64,000 nt of DNA, from the NCBI GenBank assembly GCA_947494325.1, contig CANLUS010000004.1, positions 159,321 through 223,320 of the forward strand, written 5' to 3'. A model generated the notes under the pieces. It searched no databases and had not been told where the DNA came from. It worked only from the letters and a program-made list of their open reading frames with translations. Shown here in pieces: positions 1 to 7,992 of this stretch. The DNA comes from an uncultured Flavobacteriaceae bacterium (GTDB lineage Bacteria > Bacteroidota > Bacteroidia > Flavobacteriales > Flavobacteriaceae). The position numbers were made by a program, and so were the translations under genes. Each line of letters starts with the position of its first letter. Positions within the stretch are counted from its first letter, which is position 1.

Positions 1-154
1 CGTTAAAATATAAAAATAGCTTGTCTTTAGTATTGAAGGCATCTGTAACATTCTTATTTCTAATTCAATAATAGTCAAAACAAGTTGTTTTTTGAATTGA
101 AACCTTATTTTTAACGCCTTTTTTAACAAAATAGGATGCTAACAAGTTGTATAC

Positions 155-1261
155 CTAATTGCTAATATATTCGGAAGGCGTCATTTTCATAACTTCTTTG
201 AATACTTTATAAAAGGTAGACTTTGAATTGAATCCAACTTCTTGAGCTATAGAAAATAGGGTCAACTCTTTATGATCGTTGTTATCAATTCTTTCAAGAA
301 AATCTTTAACCCTATATTCATTGACCAATTCGTAAAATGTTTTTTTATAAGTATTGTTTAGAACCCATGACAATTTATTCGTTGTAGTTCCAATTTCATG
401 GGCCAAACTTGACAAACTTAATTCTGGTTGACGGTATCCTTTTTTTTCCTTCAAGAAAACATCCACTAAATCTTGAATTTTATTGATTTGTTTTTCGTCA
501 AGGTTGTTCTTTTTTTTAGATTTATTTTCACTCTTAGAGGGAAATTGAATCTTAAATACCTCGGGATATTTTAAGCTATAAAAACCTACGATATAAATTT
601 GGATTACAAGAATTAAACACGATATGTCATAAATCAAAGGGATATCAATCCATAAATTCACTACAAATCGTTCTATAATACCCAACAGCCAAAAAATCAT
701 ATAAAACAGTAAACAAATGAGCATGATACGCACATACTTAGTAATGGTTTGATTGAACGATAGCTCTCGTTCTTCATTTTTCTTATAGTAATTGAATAAT
801 GCCATAGATTTGAGTAGATAGGCCGTAATAGAAACAAAAAACAAGATTTCTACACAAAATAAATAACTATAATTGAAGCGCCGAATATCTTGTATTGAAT
901 CATAGCTAAAGACATGAAAAAGACAATATATTGCATACAATAGTATAGGCAAATAATGATAATATGCTAAACGATATTTTCCGTTTTTATAAAAAAGCAA
1001 CCGTCTAATATAGGTGTATACCAAAGGACCTATAAAAAGGTAAAAAATGTTAGAGATGCATCTATATTTTAAATAAAATTCAGTTCCTACAGCAGAAATT
1101 AAGATCCCTTCAATTAAATAAAAACTATAGATCGCCAACAAACATTGTATCATTCTGTTCGCTCCTGTATTTTTTTTAGGGATATACTGCAAAGCAAAAA
1201 TTAAAAAAATACATTGACCAGTAATCAACACCAGAAAAAGCTCATAAAAAGATATATTCAT
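155..1261 (-). CDS. AraC-family regulator with N-terminal multi-pass membrane domain
   Basis: The first ~235 residues hold about seven hydrophobic segments. A basic, Lys-rich linker follows (about 240-260), then a C-terminal AraC-type double helix-turn-helix (about 265-368). The second HTH carries the family signature IAQEVGFNSKSTFYKVFKE followed by TPSEY. Membrane-embedded AraC regulators of this layout are common in Flavobacteriaceae; the ligand is unknown. The gene faces the S41 peptidase gene at 1494 across about 230 bases that contain a long inverted repeat (1363-1394), so it may control itself and that neighbour. A TAnnTTTG box on its own strand (1292-1299) fits its promoter. The start at 1261 precedes the first hydrophobic segment directly. 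Confidence 0.9.
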   Translation of the reverse strand: MNISFYELFLVLITGQCIFLIFALQYIPKKNTGANRMIQCLLAIYSFYLIEGILISAVGTEFYLKYRCISNIFYLFIGPLVYTYIRRLLFYKNGKYRLAYYHYLPILLYAIYCLFHVFSYDSIQDIRRFNYSYLFCVEILFFVSITAYLLKSMALFNYYKKNEERELSFNQTITKYVRIMLICLLFYMIFWLLGIIERFVVNLWIDIPLIYDISCLILVIQIYIVGFYSLKYPEVFKIQFPSKSENKSKKKNNLDEKQINKIQDLVDVFLKEKKGYRQPELSLSSLAHEIGTTTNKLSWVLNNTYKKTFYELVNEYRVKDFLERIDNNDHKELTLFSIAQEVGFNSKSTFYKVFKEVMKMTPSEYISN

Positions 1262-1291
1262 TTACTTACAATTTTATTTCTTAGCTTCAAT

Positions 1292-1299
1292 CAAAGTTA
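1292..1299 (-). promoter_or_regulatory. Candidate -7 promoter element of the AraC-type gene
   Basis: On the minus strand this reads TAACTTTG, a full match to the Bacteroidota -7 consensus TAnnTTTG, 31 bases before the start codon. No clear TTTG sits at the -33 position. Confidence 0.45.
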
Positions 1300-1362
1300 T
1301 AAGCCAAGCTAATATAAAAATAGGATTAATAGTTCTCATCACTCTAAAAATAGTCTAAGACT

Positions 1363-1394
1363 ATAGTTTAGGACATCTAAATGTCTAAAACTAT
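1363..1394. promoter_or_regulatory. Long inverted repeat, candidate operator
   Basis: Two 14-base arms (1363-1376 and 1381-1394) pair at 12 of 14 positions around the spacer CTAA. Directly left lies a smaller palindrome, TAGTC-taa-GACTA (1351-1363). The core GACATCTAAATGTC (1372-1385 region) recurs upstream of the fused regulator at 7923-7936. The site lies between the AraC-type gene and the S41 peptidase gene, which suggests a binding site for the AraC regulator or a shared factor. Confidence 0.5.
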
Positions 1395-1493
1395 CATATC
1401 AGATGGCGAAAAAAGTTTTCTTTACGAAAGATTTCAATTAAATGCTTAAAAAGGTATATGTTAAACTACACAATCAGATTTAAAAGAAAAAAT

Positions 1494-2582
1494 ATGTTAC
1501 GATTCAAAGATGTTTTAATTATTTTATTATGCTTATCAACTTCATGTATCTACTCTCAAAAGCAGCTCTCTAATGATGAAAAACATGCCGTAATTGAAAA
1601 AATCAAAGTTTTAATCGATTCAAATTATGTATTCATTGATAAAGTTGAATTCATAAATAAATCTCTGGACAGTTTAAAACTGACAGATACCTATATTGAT
1701 GCTAAAGAACATAAAAGCCTTGCACAGGTCTTAACGAAAGGCCTTGTTGATATTACGAAAGACCTTCATTTTGCAGTTCAATACAATCCTGAATTTATCA
1801 AAGGAAATCGTGAACGAAACAGTCGAGAGGCTAAACCTAAGAATCAAGAAGAACCTAAAAAAGAAAAAAAGAATTGGGACCTGTGGTACGCACAAAAAGA
1901 GAATTTTGGTTTTGAAAAAGTTGAAATACTTGGTGGAAATATTGGCTATATAAAATTTAACTTCTGGCACCATTTAGATTGGGCAAAACCAACTATTGAT
2001 GCATCCATGAAATTTGTATCCAACACAGATGCTCTCATCATCGATTTAACTGAAAACGGTGGTGGCTACAGTCCTACCGATAGCTATTTAGCCAGTTATT
2101 TCTTTGATTCCAAACCTAAGTTATGGATGTCGAGTTACGAAAGGCGAACAAATGAAACACTATCTGTTTATACTTTTCAAGATATTGGAGGAGAACGCTA
2201 TTTAAATAAACCCGTATATATTTTGGTAAGTGAGAATTCTTTTTCGCTTGCAGAGCAATTTGCTTATGCTATGAAGCATTTTAAGAAAGCAACAATAGTT
2301 GGACAAACTTCTTCTGGAGCAGCTCACGCAATTGATTATATAGAAGTAAACGATAATTTTATGATTCAGCTTCCGATTAGCCGTAGTATCCATCCAGTAA
2401 CAAAAACAGATTGGGAAGGAACAGGCGTAATTCCTAACAAAGTTACTAGTAATAATGAAGCATTAAAAACAGCACATCTTGAAGGATTGAATTTAATAAT
2501 CGAACATTTAAAGAAACAAACTGTAGTAGGACCAATCTTAAAAAGATATCATAAAATAAAGTTAGCATTAAAAAATCGCTAA
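1494..2582 (+). CDS. S41 family (tail-specific) serine peptidase, exported
   Basis: A signal peptide (about residues 1-23) precedes an S41 peptidase domain. The characteristic stretch ALIIDLTENGGG is followed by ENSFSLAEQFAY, in which the second Ser (codon at 2244) is the expected nucleophile, and then by VGQTSSGAAH. There is no PDZ domain, so this is a short, interphotoreceptor-retinoid-binding-protein-like type rather than a CtpA type. It probably acts on peptides in the periplasm. An ATG at 1458 would add 12 residues. I prefer 1494 because the signal peptide begins there. It faces the AraC-type regulator, which may control it. Confidence 0.85.
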   Translation: MLRFKDVLIILLCLSTSCIYSQKQLSNDEKHAVIEKIKVLIDSNYVFIDKVEFINKSLDSLKLTDTYIDAKEHKSLAQVLTKGLVDITKDLHFAVQYNPEFIKGNRERNSREAKPKNQEEPKKEKKNWDLWYAQKENFGFEKVEILGGNIGYIKFNFWHHLDWAKPTIDASMKFVSNTDALIIDLTENGGGYSPTDSYLASYFFDSKPKLWMSSYERRTNETLSVYTFQDIGGERYLNKPVYILVSENSFSLAEQFAYAMKHFKKATIVGQTSSGAAHAIDYIEVNDNFMIQLPISRSIHPVTKTDWEGTGVIPNKVTSNNEALKTAHLEGLNLIIEHLKKQTVVGPILKRYHKIKLALKNR

Positions 2583-2702
2583 TGGCGTGTTGCACTGAAT
2601 CTTTAAAGTTTTCATAAGTAGTAACTTAGTGTTTTTTAGATAAAAAATCTATGACTTTGAATCCAAATCACAATTTGGGTTGTCTAATACTAAAAACACA
2701 CG

Positions 2703-3383
2703 ATGCAACACCTTATTAAAAGAGCAAGCCTATTGGTACTCATTTTAAGTACCTGTATACACGCGCAAACAATTTCTACCGACTCTATTGCAGGTAATTT
2801 ATCGGTACCCGATGAAATTTTGAGTCAGATTCCCAGTTCCGAATTACCTCAATTTCTAACCGCACGCCAGCGGGTCATCGACAAAAAAGAAATGATTCCG
2901 GCAAACGCCTACGAAGAGATCGGTGTCGCAAAAGAAGTGCTTATTAGAATACCTTCTAGTGATCTTTTAGAATTTTTAAATGAAAGAGGCTACGTAGAGA
3001 TCTTAGCACATGAACATTTGGGCAGCTCCCCATCTCATGGAGACCCGCCATCACCTCAGCAAATGATCAAGTTACTCTATATGATCCTCATTGCAATGAC
3101 ACTTTTGATAGTAATTCGTATGATCTTGATACACCTATCTAAGAAAAAAGATCAAGAAATAATTTTGAAGGCCCTAGAACATCAAAAAGAAATTCCGGTC
3201 GATCTGATGACTTCCAATCGGCAGCGAAGTTATCTAACCAACGCCGTATTATTTTCGGTACTGGGACTCGCCGTGATTGTTATTGGCTGGTTTGAACTTT
3301 TCCCCGGAATTTTAGGCGTAATACCCTTAAGCATCGGTATAGGATATTTCTTAATTAGGTACTTGACTAAGAAACAGCTTTAA
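2703..3383 (+). CDS. Exported/membrane protein with duplicated IPSS motif, DUF6249-like C-terminus
   Basis: A signal peptide (about 1-21) is followed by two copies of a ~24-residue motif: residues ~36-60 (EILSQIPSSELPQFL) and ~77-101 (EVLIRIPSSDLLEFL). One transmembrane segment (about 121-145) comes next, then the cytoplasmic-looking KALEHQKEIPVDLM and two more hydrophobic segments near the C-terminus. The last half resembles DUF6249, a family often encoded beside ECF sigma factors in Bacteroidota. The stop codon overlaps the start of the next gene (TAATG), so it is translationally coupled to the sigma factor and may sense or restrain it. The exact role is unknown. Confidence 0.75.
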   Translation: MQHLIKRASLLVLILSTCIHAQTISTDSIAGNLSVPDEILSQIPSSELPQFLTARQRVIDKKEMIPANAYEEIGVAKEVLIRIPSSDLLEFLNERGYVEILAHEHLGSSPSHGDPPSPQQMIKLLYMILIAMTLLIVIRMILIHLSKKKDQEIILKALEHQKEIPVDLMTSNRQRSYLTNAVLFSVLGLAVIVIGWFELFPGILGVIPLSIGIGYFLIRYLTKKQL

Positions 3384-3919
3384 TGACGAAGCAAGAGGAG
3401 CATATGTTACTTTCGAAAGTACTTTTATATGATGATCATAAAGCTTTTGAACAACTTTTAAAAGCACATCAAAATGGCATTAAAAATCTATTGCTAAAGC
3501 TTTTAGATTTTAATGATGGCGAAGTCGATGATCTTTTTCAGGAAACTTGTGCGAAGATTTATAAAAGCATCAAGCAATTTAAAGGCACGTCGAGCTTTGC
3601 AACTTGGTCGTATCGCATTGCCTATAACAATTTTCTCAATGCGCATAAACGAAAAAAAAGATTTCAAATGATGAAAGAGCTATTGCCAACAAAGAAGTCA
3701 CCAAGAACCGACTATCAAAACGATAAAAAAATGGACATCGAACGCATGATTTTGATTCTAAAACCTAAAGAGAAAGTCGCTATTCAGTTGTCGTATATCC
3801 AAGGATTTAGTCATAAAGATATCGCTACGATTTTAGATTGCCCTATTGGCTCTGTGAAATCACTTATTAAACGAGGTAAAGAAAGAATCGCCACCAATTT
3901 TAAAAATTACAAGTCATGA
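3383..3919 (+). CDS. ECF RNA polymerase sigma factor (sigma-70 family)
   Basis: At 178 residues this has the usual ECF length. Region 2 is visible around residues 20-85 (VDDLFQETCAKIYKSIKQF, then SSFATWSYRIAYNNFLN). Region 4 lies around 115-172 (KEKVAIQLSYIQGFSHKDIA, then PIGSVKSLIKRGKERI). It should direct RNA polymerase to a stress- or envelope-related set of promoters. The gene is the middle of a three-gene operon, overlapping the upstream membrane protein by one base and the downstream small gene by four (ATGA). No classical anti-sigma gene with a zinc site is nearby, so one or both neighbours are the likely regulators. Confidence 0.9.
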   Translation: MTKQEEHMLLSKVLLYDDHKAFEQLLKAHQNGIKNLLLKLLDFNDGEVDDLFQETCAKIYKSIKQFKGTSSFATWSYRIAYNNFLNAHKRKKRFQMMKELLPTKKSPRTDYQNDKKMDIERMILILKPKEKVAIQLSYIQGFSHKDIATILDCPIGSVKSLIKRGKERIATNFKNYKS

Positions 3920-4182
3920 ATCATAATCAGTTAGATCTTAAAGATATCTTTCTTTCGACCGAAAGAGATTTTTCTGCAGATGCCGTTGCTGTGAAAAGAA
4001 AACACTTCAAAATGCAAAGACTAGATATAGCGCTGCCATCTCTATTTGGTCTTGTTGCTTTTGTGGCTGTTTATAAATTCAACAAAAGTACTTTTTCTGA
4101 AGTCACTTTTAATTCGTTAAATGAGTTCTATACTATATATGCCAATGAAATTACATCGCTAATACAGCAGGTATCATTTTAG
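3916..4182 (+). CDS. Small single-pass membrane protein, possible sigma partner
   Basis: This 88-residue protein has a polar N-terminal half (about 1-35, rich in charged residues) and one hydrophobic segment (about 37-53, IALPSLFGLVAFVAVYKF), followed by a short C-terminal tail. That layout matches small anti-sigma-like proteins, but no known anti-sigma motif is present. Overlap with the sigma gene (ATGA) shows they are one transcript. I do not recognise the family. Confidence 0.7.
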   Translation: MNHNQLDLKDIFLSTERDFSADAVAVKRKHFKMQRLDIALPSLFGLVAFVAVYKFNKSTFSEVTFNSLNEFYTIYANEITSLIQQVSF

Positions 4183-4274
4183 ACATCCTGCTAAAATAAA
4201 AAACATTATTAACACACATACGATTTCAAACATCAGTTTGGAAAGAGGAAATCCTATGTCTAATTCTAAAAATT

Positions 4275-5936
4275 ATGAAAAAAATTATAACCCTTAGTAT
4301 CTGTTTGTTTTTCGGTTTTATCTCGAATGCACAAACTAAAATTGAAGCACTCGATGCTCTATTCGAAAGCATCGACAAAACCGCTCCCGGTGTTGCGGTT
4401 GCCGTTATTGATAACGGAAAAACTATTTATAATAAAGCATTTGGTATGGCGAACCTCGAATATCAAGTTCCACTATCTACCGATGCTGTTTTCGATATTG
4501 CTTCCTTGGCGAAGCAGTTTACAGGTTTCGCAATTGCCCAACTCGAACTAGAAAAAAAGTTAAGCATCGATGATCCGATCACTAAGTATTTCCCAACACT
4601 CACTGGTCTCAAAGAAAATATTACTATCGCTCATTTATTACATCATTCGAGTGGGTTAAGAGATATTGGAGAGCTTTTCGATGTTGGCCATTTTGGGTCG
4701 GAGCTTACTGCCGAGAAAACACTACAAATCATGGCTAGGCAAAGCAGTTTGAATTTTCCTCCAGGATCAGAGTCAGATTATTCAAATACGAACTATGTGC
4801 TTCTTGCTAAAATCGTTGAACAAGTGTCCGAACAACCTTTTAGCACTTGGTGTAACGAACACATTTTTGCCCCTATGCAAATGTCTAAAAGTTTTGCCAA
4901 TGCAAATCCGAAAGTGGTAATTCCGAACAGGGCTGTTGCCTACTATCAAAACGAAAAAGGTTTTTCATTTGATCAAAACAATGGCATGGCCTTAATAGGA
5001 TCTAGTGCCGTTTTTAGCTCTTCTACAGATATGAGTATATGGGCAAGGTCTCTACTTACAAATAAGACCTATCAGAACATTTTCAAAAAGATGCAAACGA
5101 AAGGAAAAACGAACGACGGAGATGTGATTGATTACGCTTACGGAATCGCCATCCAAACCTATAAAGGAAACCAAATGATTGTGCATTCTGGCGCTACACC
5201 AGCGGGATTTAGAACGGCCATTGCATTATTTCCAGCAAAAAACAAAGCAGTCGTTTTGTTGAGTAATCTTGGAAATATTGACCTCGCTAATCAATTTCAA
5301 CATCCTATTTTCGATATCCTATTTGAAAAAGAAGAGATAGCCAAAGAGATCTCTAAAAGTATAGAACAACCTAGAGAATCAGTGAGCCTAACAGAGGGGC
5401 AATTAGATAAATTTGTAGGAAGTTTTTTATTTAATGAAGAGCGAACTGTTCATATTCGTAAAGGTCCAAATGGGCTAACTGTGCAGCCCGATGGTGCACC
5501 TGAAATGCCCCTTGTACCCTTATCTAAAAATGAACTACATTTTGAAGCTTTTAAATCTACCCTGGCATTTTCTAATGAGATCGGCAGTAAATTTCAAAAG
5601 GCGTTAATTTTATCACCAGAAGGGCAACGACAAGGAAACTTATTAAAAGTAGATTTGATATCGATAATAGATTTTAATCCAGAAGGCTATGTAGGAACAT
5701 ATTATGCTGAAGAATTAGATCTTTTGTGGACAATCACGTCAAATGAAAAAGGACTTACGATATACGATACTAAAAGAGGTGAAATTGGATTAAAACCATT
5801 AACAAAAACAATCGTTAAAGGGCATGAATTTAAATTAAAATTTGACTTTAATATCAAGGATAAAATCGTCGGATTTGGTTTGCATAGAGGTAATAGACTA
5901 CGAGACCTTAAGTTCAAGAAAGTAGATTTAAACTAA
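4275..5936 (+). CDS. Exported serine hydrolase, beta-lactamase/class C fold
   Basis: A signal peptide ends after about residue 19 (SNAQ). The beta-lactamase-related domain shows S77-L-A-K80 (the SxxK nucleophile motif), Y169-S-N171 and H304-S-G306, the three motifs of class C beta-lactamases and DD-peptidases. Residues ~370-553 form a separate beta-rich C-terminal region. Such proteins act in the periplasm as esterases, D-amino-acid peptidases or beta-lactamase-like enzymes; the substrate cannot be told from sequence. It is one of three proteins with this fold in the window; the others are fused or adjacent to XRE regulators. Confidence 0.88.
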   Translation: MKKIITLSICLFFGFISNAQTKIEALDALFESIDKTAPGVAVAVIDNGKTIYNKAFGMANLEYQVPLSTDAVFDIASLAKQFTGFAIAQLELEKKLSIDDPITKYFPTLTGLKENITIAHLLHHSSGLRDIGELFDVGHFGSELTAEKTLQIMARQSSLNFPPGSESDYSNTNYVLLAKIVEQVSEQPFSTWCNEHIFAPMQMSKSFANANPKVVIPNRAVAYYQNEKGFSFDQNNGMALIGSSAVFSSSTDMSIWARSLLTNKTYQNIFKKMQTKGKTNDGDVIDYAYGIAIQTYKGNQMIVHSGATPAGFRTAIALFPAKNKAVVLLSNLGNIDLANQFQHPIFDILFEKEEIAKEISKSIEQPRESVSLTEGQLDKFVGSFLFNEERTVHIRKGPNGLTVQPDGAPEMPLVPLSKNELHFEAFKSTLAFSNEIGSKFQKALILSPEGQRQGNLLKVDLISIIDFNPEGYVGTYYAEELDLLWTITSNEKGLTIYDTKRGEIGLKPLTKTIVKGHEFKLKFDFNIKDKIVGFGLHRGNRLRDLKFKKVDLN

Positions 5937-6031
5937 TGGTATAAAGGATTAACTTTTTCTAAAATTGATGTCATTTTATTGAAAAGTGTAACATTTTGGC
6001 CAGGGTAATGTCATTACAAAAACTAATCAAA

Positions 6032-7792
6032 ATGAATATGTATAAAATATCCTTGTTTTTAGGACTGAGCATCGCGCTATTATCATGCAACACCAAACAT
6101 AAAACCGATTCAGCGGTAATTACCGGAAAAGTAAACATCAACTGGTCGAAAACCATGAAACTAGCAAGCGGAGCCGTAACATTAACTGATTCATGGATTG
6201 ATAGACTTAGTGTTGGAGATTCGATCATTGACTTAAATAGCGATGGTACATTCAACATAAAATTATCCGTTGACAAGCCAGGTTTCTATTCGCTTTCTCA
6301 TCAGTCTAACGAAGTTGAACTATTCATATCACCCAACGATTCGCTTCATATAGACTTTACCTCAGAAACTCCATTCTCTGGCACTAGTGCAACCATAAAC
6401 GATCATTTAAAATCGCTCAGAAATATTATTAATTCAAATCGAAAACATATTAACAGTATTGATTTCTATAATCAATCATCGAACAGGGTTGGTTCAATTT
6501 TAGATTCTTTAAAACAAGTCTATCTAGATGCACATCAAAATTATAAGAACGATGGAACTGTAGATGAAATTTTTGAAGAAAAAATTCTGGCTGATATTAC
6601 CTATCGAAACAAACTTTATGAAACAGTACATCCTCCTCTTTACAAAAAACAAACGAACGAATTACTCCCTGTAAAAGAAAACTATTATAAGGCTATTGCC
6701 GACGGAAGTTTTACAAATCCGGCCTTACTAAAATCGGTAGATTACATATTATTTTTAGATAACTACTTGGCGATACAATCGGCTGGCGATAAAAAATTTG
6801 ACTATTTCTATGATGATCCTTTAGAAAAAATTCATCCTAAATATGAGCAGATACAACAGTTAGATGCACATCAAGAAATTAAGGATTACTTATTTAGTGA
6901 ACACCTCCATAAGAGTATGGATAGTTATGGCATTACATATCTTGAAGATCTACTTCCCAGTTTTAAGAAAGACTGTAAAAACCCTGAGTATATTCAACGT
7001 GTAGAAGAACGTGTAGAAGCAGCAAGAAAAAGGAGAACAGAGCCGAGTACCATTAAAATTTATAAAACCATTGGCAACATTGAACTAGAAGCTCATATTT
7101 TTTATCCAGAAGATTTTAAAGAAGGCGACAAACGACCCGGTTATGTATTCTTTCACGGAGGTGGCTGGGCGATAGGCACACCTGAATGGGGCTATAAAAA
7201 TTGCAAAAATTATAGTGCTAAAGGAATGGTAGCGATTTCATTTGAGTATCGCTTAGTTGACATTCATAATTCGAATATAGTTGATTGCATAAAAGATGCT
7301 AAATCCGCCATATTGTGGACCCGTGAACAAGCAGCATCTTTAGGTATTGATCCTGATAAAATTGTCGCAGCAGGGTTTTCTGCAGGTGGACATTTAGCGG
7401 CGAGTACAGCTATTTTAAAAAACATTGAGATTTCTAATGATTCTGAATTGAGTGCAGAGCCAAATGCCATTGTAGTGCATTCTGCTTCTTACAATACATT
7501 AAAAAGTGATTGGTTTGCTCGACAGTCTAATCAACAGCCAAGGTCAATTTCTACCTTTCATCATTTAGATAAAGATTTGGTTCCTTCGATCTTTTTTCAT
7601 GGTACAAATGATCATTTAGCTCCTATTTCTGAATTCACTGAATTTAGAGATAAAATGGATGCGCTTGGCAATACATATGAATACAAAATATTTGAAAATG
7701 TTGGACATTTCTTTAATAAGCCTTCTGCACGTGCGGAAGTAGGCGAAATGACAGATGCCTTCTTAACAAAATTAGGATATATCAAAAACTAA
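6032..7792 (+). CDS. Lipoprotein: DUF4369-like N-terminal module fused to alpha/beta hydrolase
   Basis: A lipoprotein signal peptide ends in ALLSC. Residues ~20-335 form a beta-rich then helical module that resembles the N-terminal part of the thioredoxin-like protein at 9768-11120 (G-F-Y-S-L, then ISPNDSLHIDF against YLYPKDELTINF). The C-terminal alpha/beta hydrolase is of the carboxylesterase/HSL type. It has oxyanion motif HGGGW (H375), nucleophile GFSAGGH (S450), acid D527 (GTNDH) and H559 (VGHFF). It should be anchored to a membrane and cleave esters outside the cytoplasm. The open frame extends to 5996, but 6032 or 6038 starts the signal peptide cleanly. Confidence 0.85.
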   Translation: MNMYKISLFLGLSIALLSCNTKHKTDSAVITGKVNINWSKTMKLASGAVTLTDSWIDRLSVGDSIIDLNSDGTFNIKLSVDKPGFYSLSHQSNEVELFISPNDSLHIDFTSETPFSGTSATINDHLKSLRNIINSNRKHINSIDFYNQSSNRVGSILDSLKQVYLDAHQNYKNDGTVDEIFEEKILADITYRNKLYETVHPPLYKKQTNELLPVKENYYKAIADGSFTNPALLKSVDYILFLDNYLAIQSAGDKKFDYFYDDPLEKIHPKYEQIQQLDAHQEIKDYLFSEHLHKSMDSYGITYLEDLLPSFKKDCKNPEYIQRVEERVEAARKRRTEPSTIKIYKTIGNIELEAHIFYPEDFKEGDKRPGYVFFHGGGWAIGTPEWGYKNCKNYSAKGMVAISFEYRLVDIHNSNIVDCIKDAKSAILWTREQAASLGIDPDKIVAAGFSAGGHLAASTAILKNIEISNDSELSAEPNAIVVHSASYNTLKSDWFARQSNQQPRSISTFHHLDKDLVPSIFFHGTNDHLAPISEFTEFRDKMDALGNTYEYKIFENVGHFFNKPSARAEVGEMTDAFLTKLGYIKN

Positions 7793-7816
7793 CTATTTAA
7801 ATATAGGCATACTTCT

Positions 7817-7850
7817 AAAATTTGCATAGTGCTATTACTGTGCAAATTTT
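7817..7850. terminator. Inverted repeat, possible terminator of the hydrolase gene
   Basis: AAAATTTGCA (7817-7826) pairs perfectly with TGCAAATTTT (7841-7850) across a 14-base loop, 25 bases after the hydrolase stop. The T-run is only four bases, so it is a weak intrinsic terminator or a binding site. Confidence 0.4.
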
Positions 7851-7922
7851 GGTTCTTGGATGTTGTTGCGAACCTGATTTAGGTTGGCTAAGATCTTATA
7901 TTACTACCAAAGACAGTAACAT

Positions 7923-7936
7923 GACATCTAAATGTC
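7923..7936. promoter_or_regulatory. Palindromic element GACAT-CTAA-ATGTC upstream of the fused regulator
   Basis: This 14-base element is identical to the core of the inverted repeat near 1372-1385. It ends 24 bases before a -7 box (7961-7968), so it lies at about -40 to -52 from the expected start of transcription, where activators usually bind. No good -33 box is present, which also suggests dependence on an activator. Confidence 0.45.
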
Positions 7937-7960
7937 GTAGAAAAGACTAGGTATATGGTA

Positions 7961-7968
7961 TACTTTTG
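7961..7968 (+). promoter_or_regulatory. Candidate -7 promoter element
   Basis: TACTTTTG fully matches TAnnTTTG and lies 24 bases before the ATG at 7993. It overlaps the upstream TTG at 7966, which argues that translation starts at 7993 and not there. Confidence 0.5.
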
Positions 7969-7992
7969 TTTCATAATTTAGCAATACTACTT

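Noticed and set aside
1..154. Repeated AACAAGTTGT at 79-88 and 141-150
   Set aside because: Short repeat in AT-rich DNA with no gene start nearby; the region shows no gene.
7966..7992. TTG at 7966 as start of the fused regulator
   Set aside because: It overlaps a promoter -7 box, so translation from 7993 is more likely.
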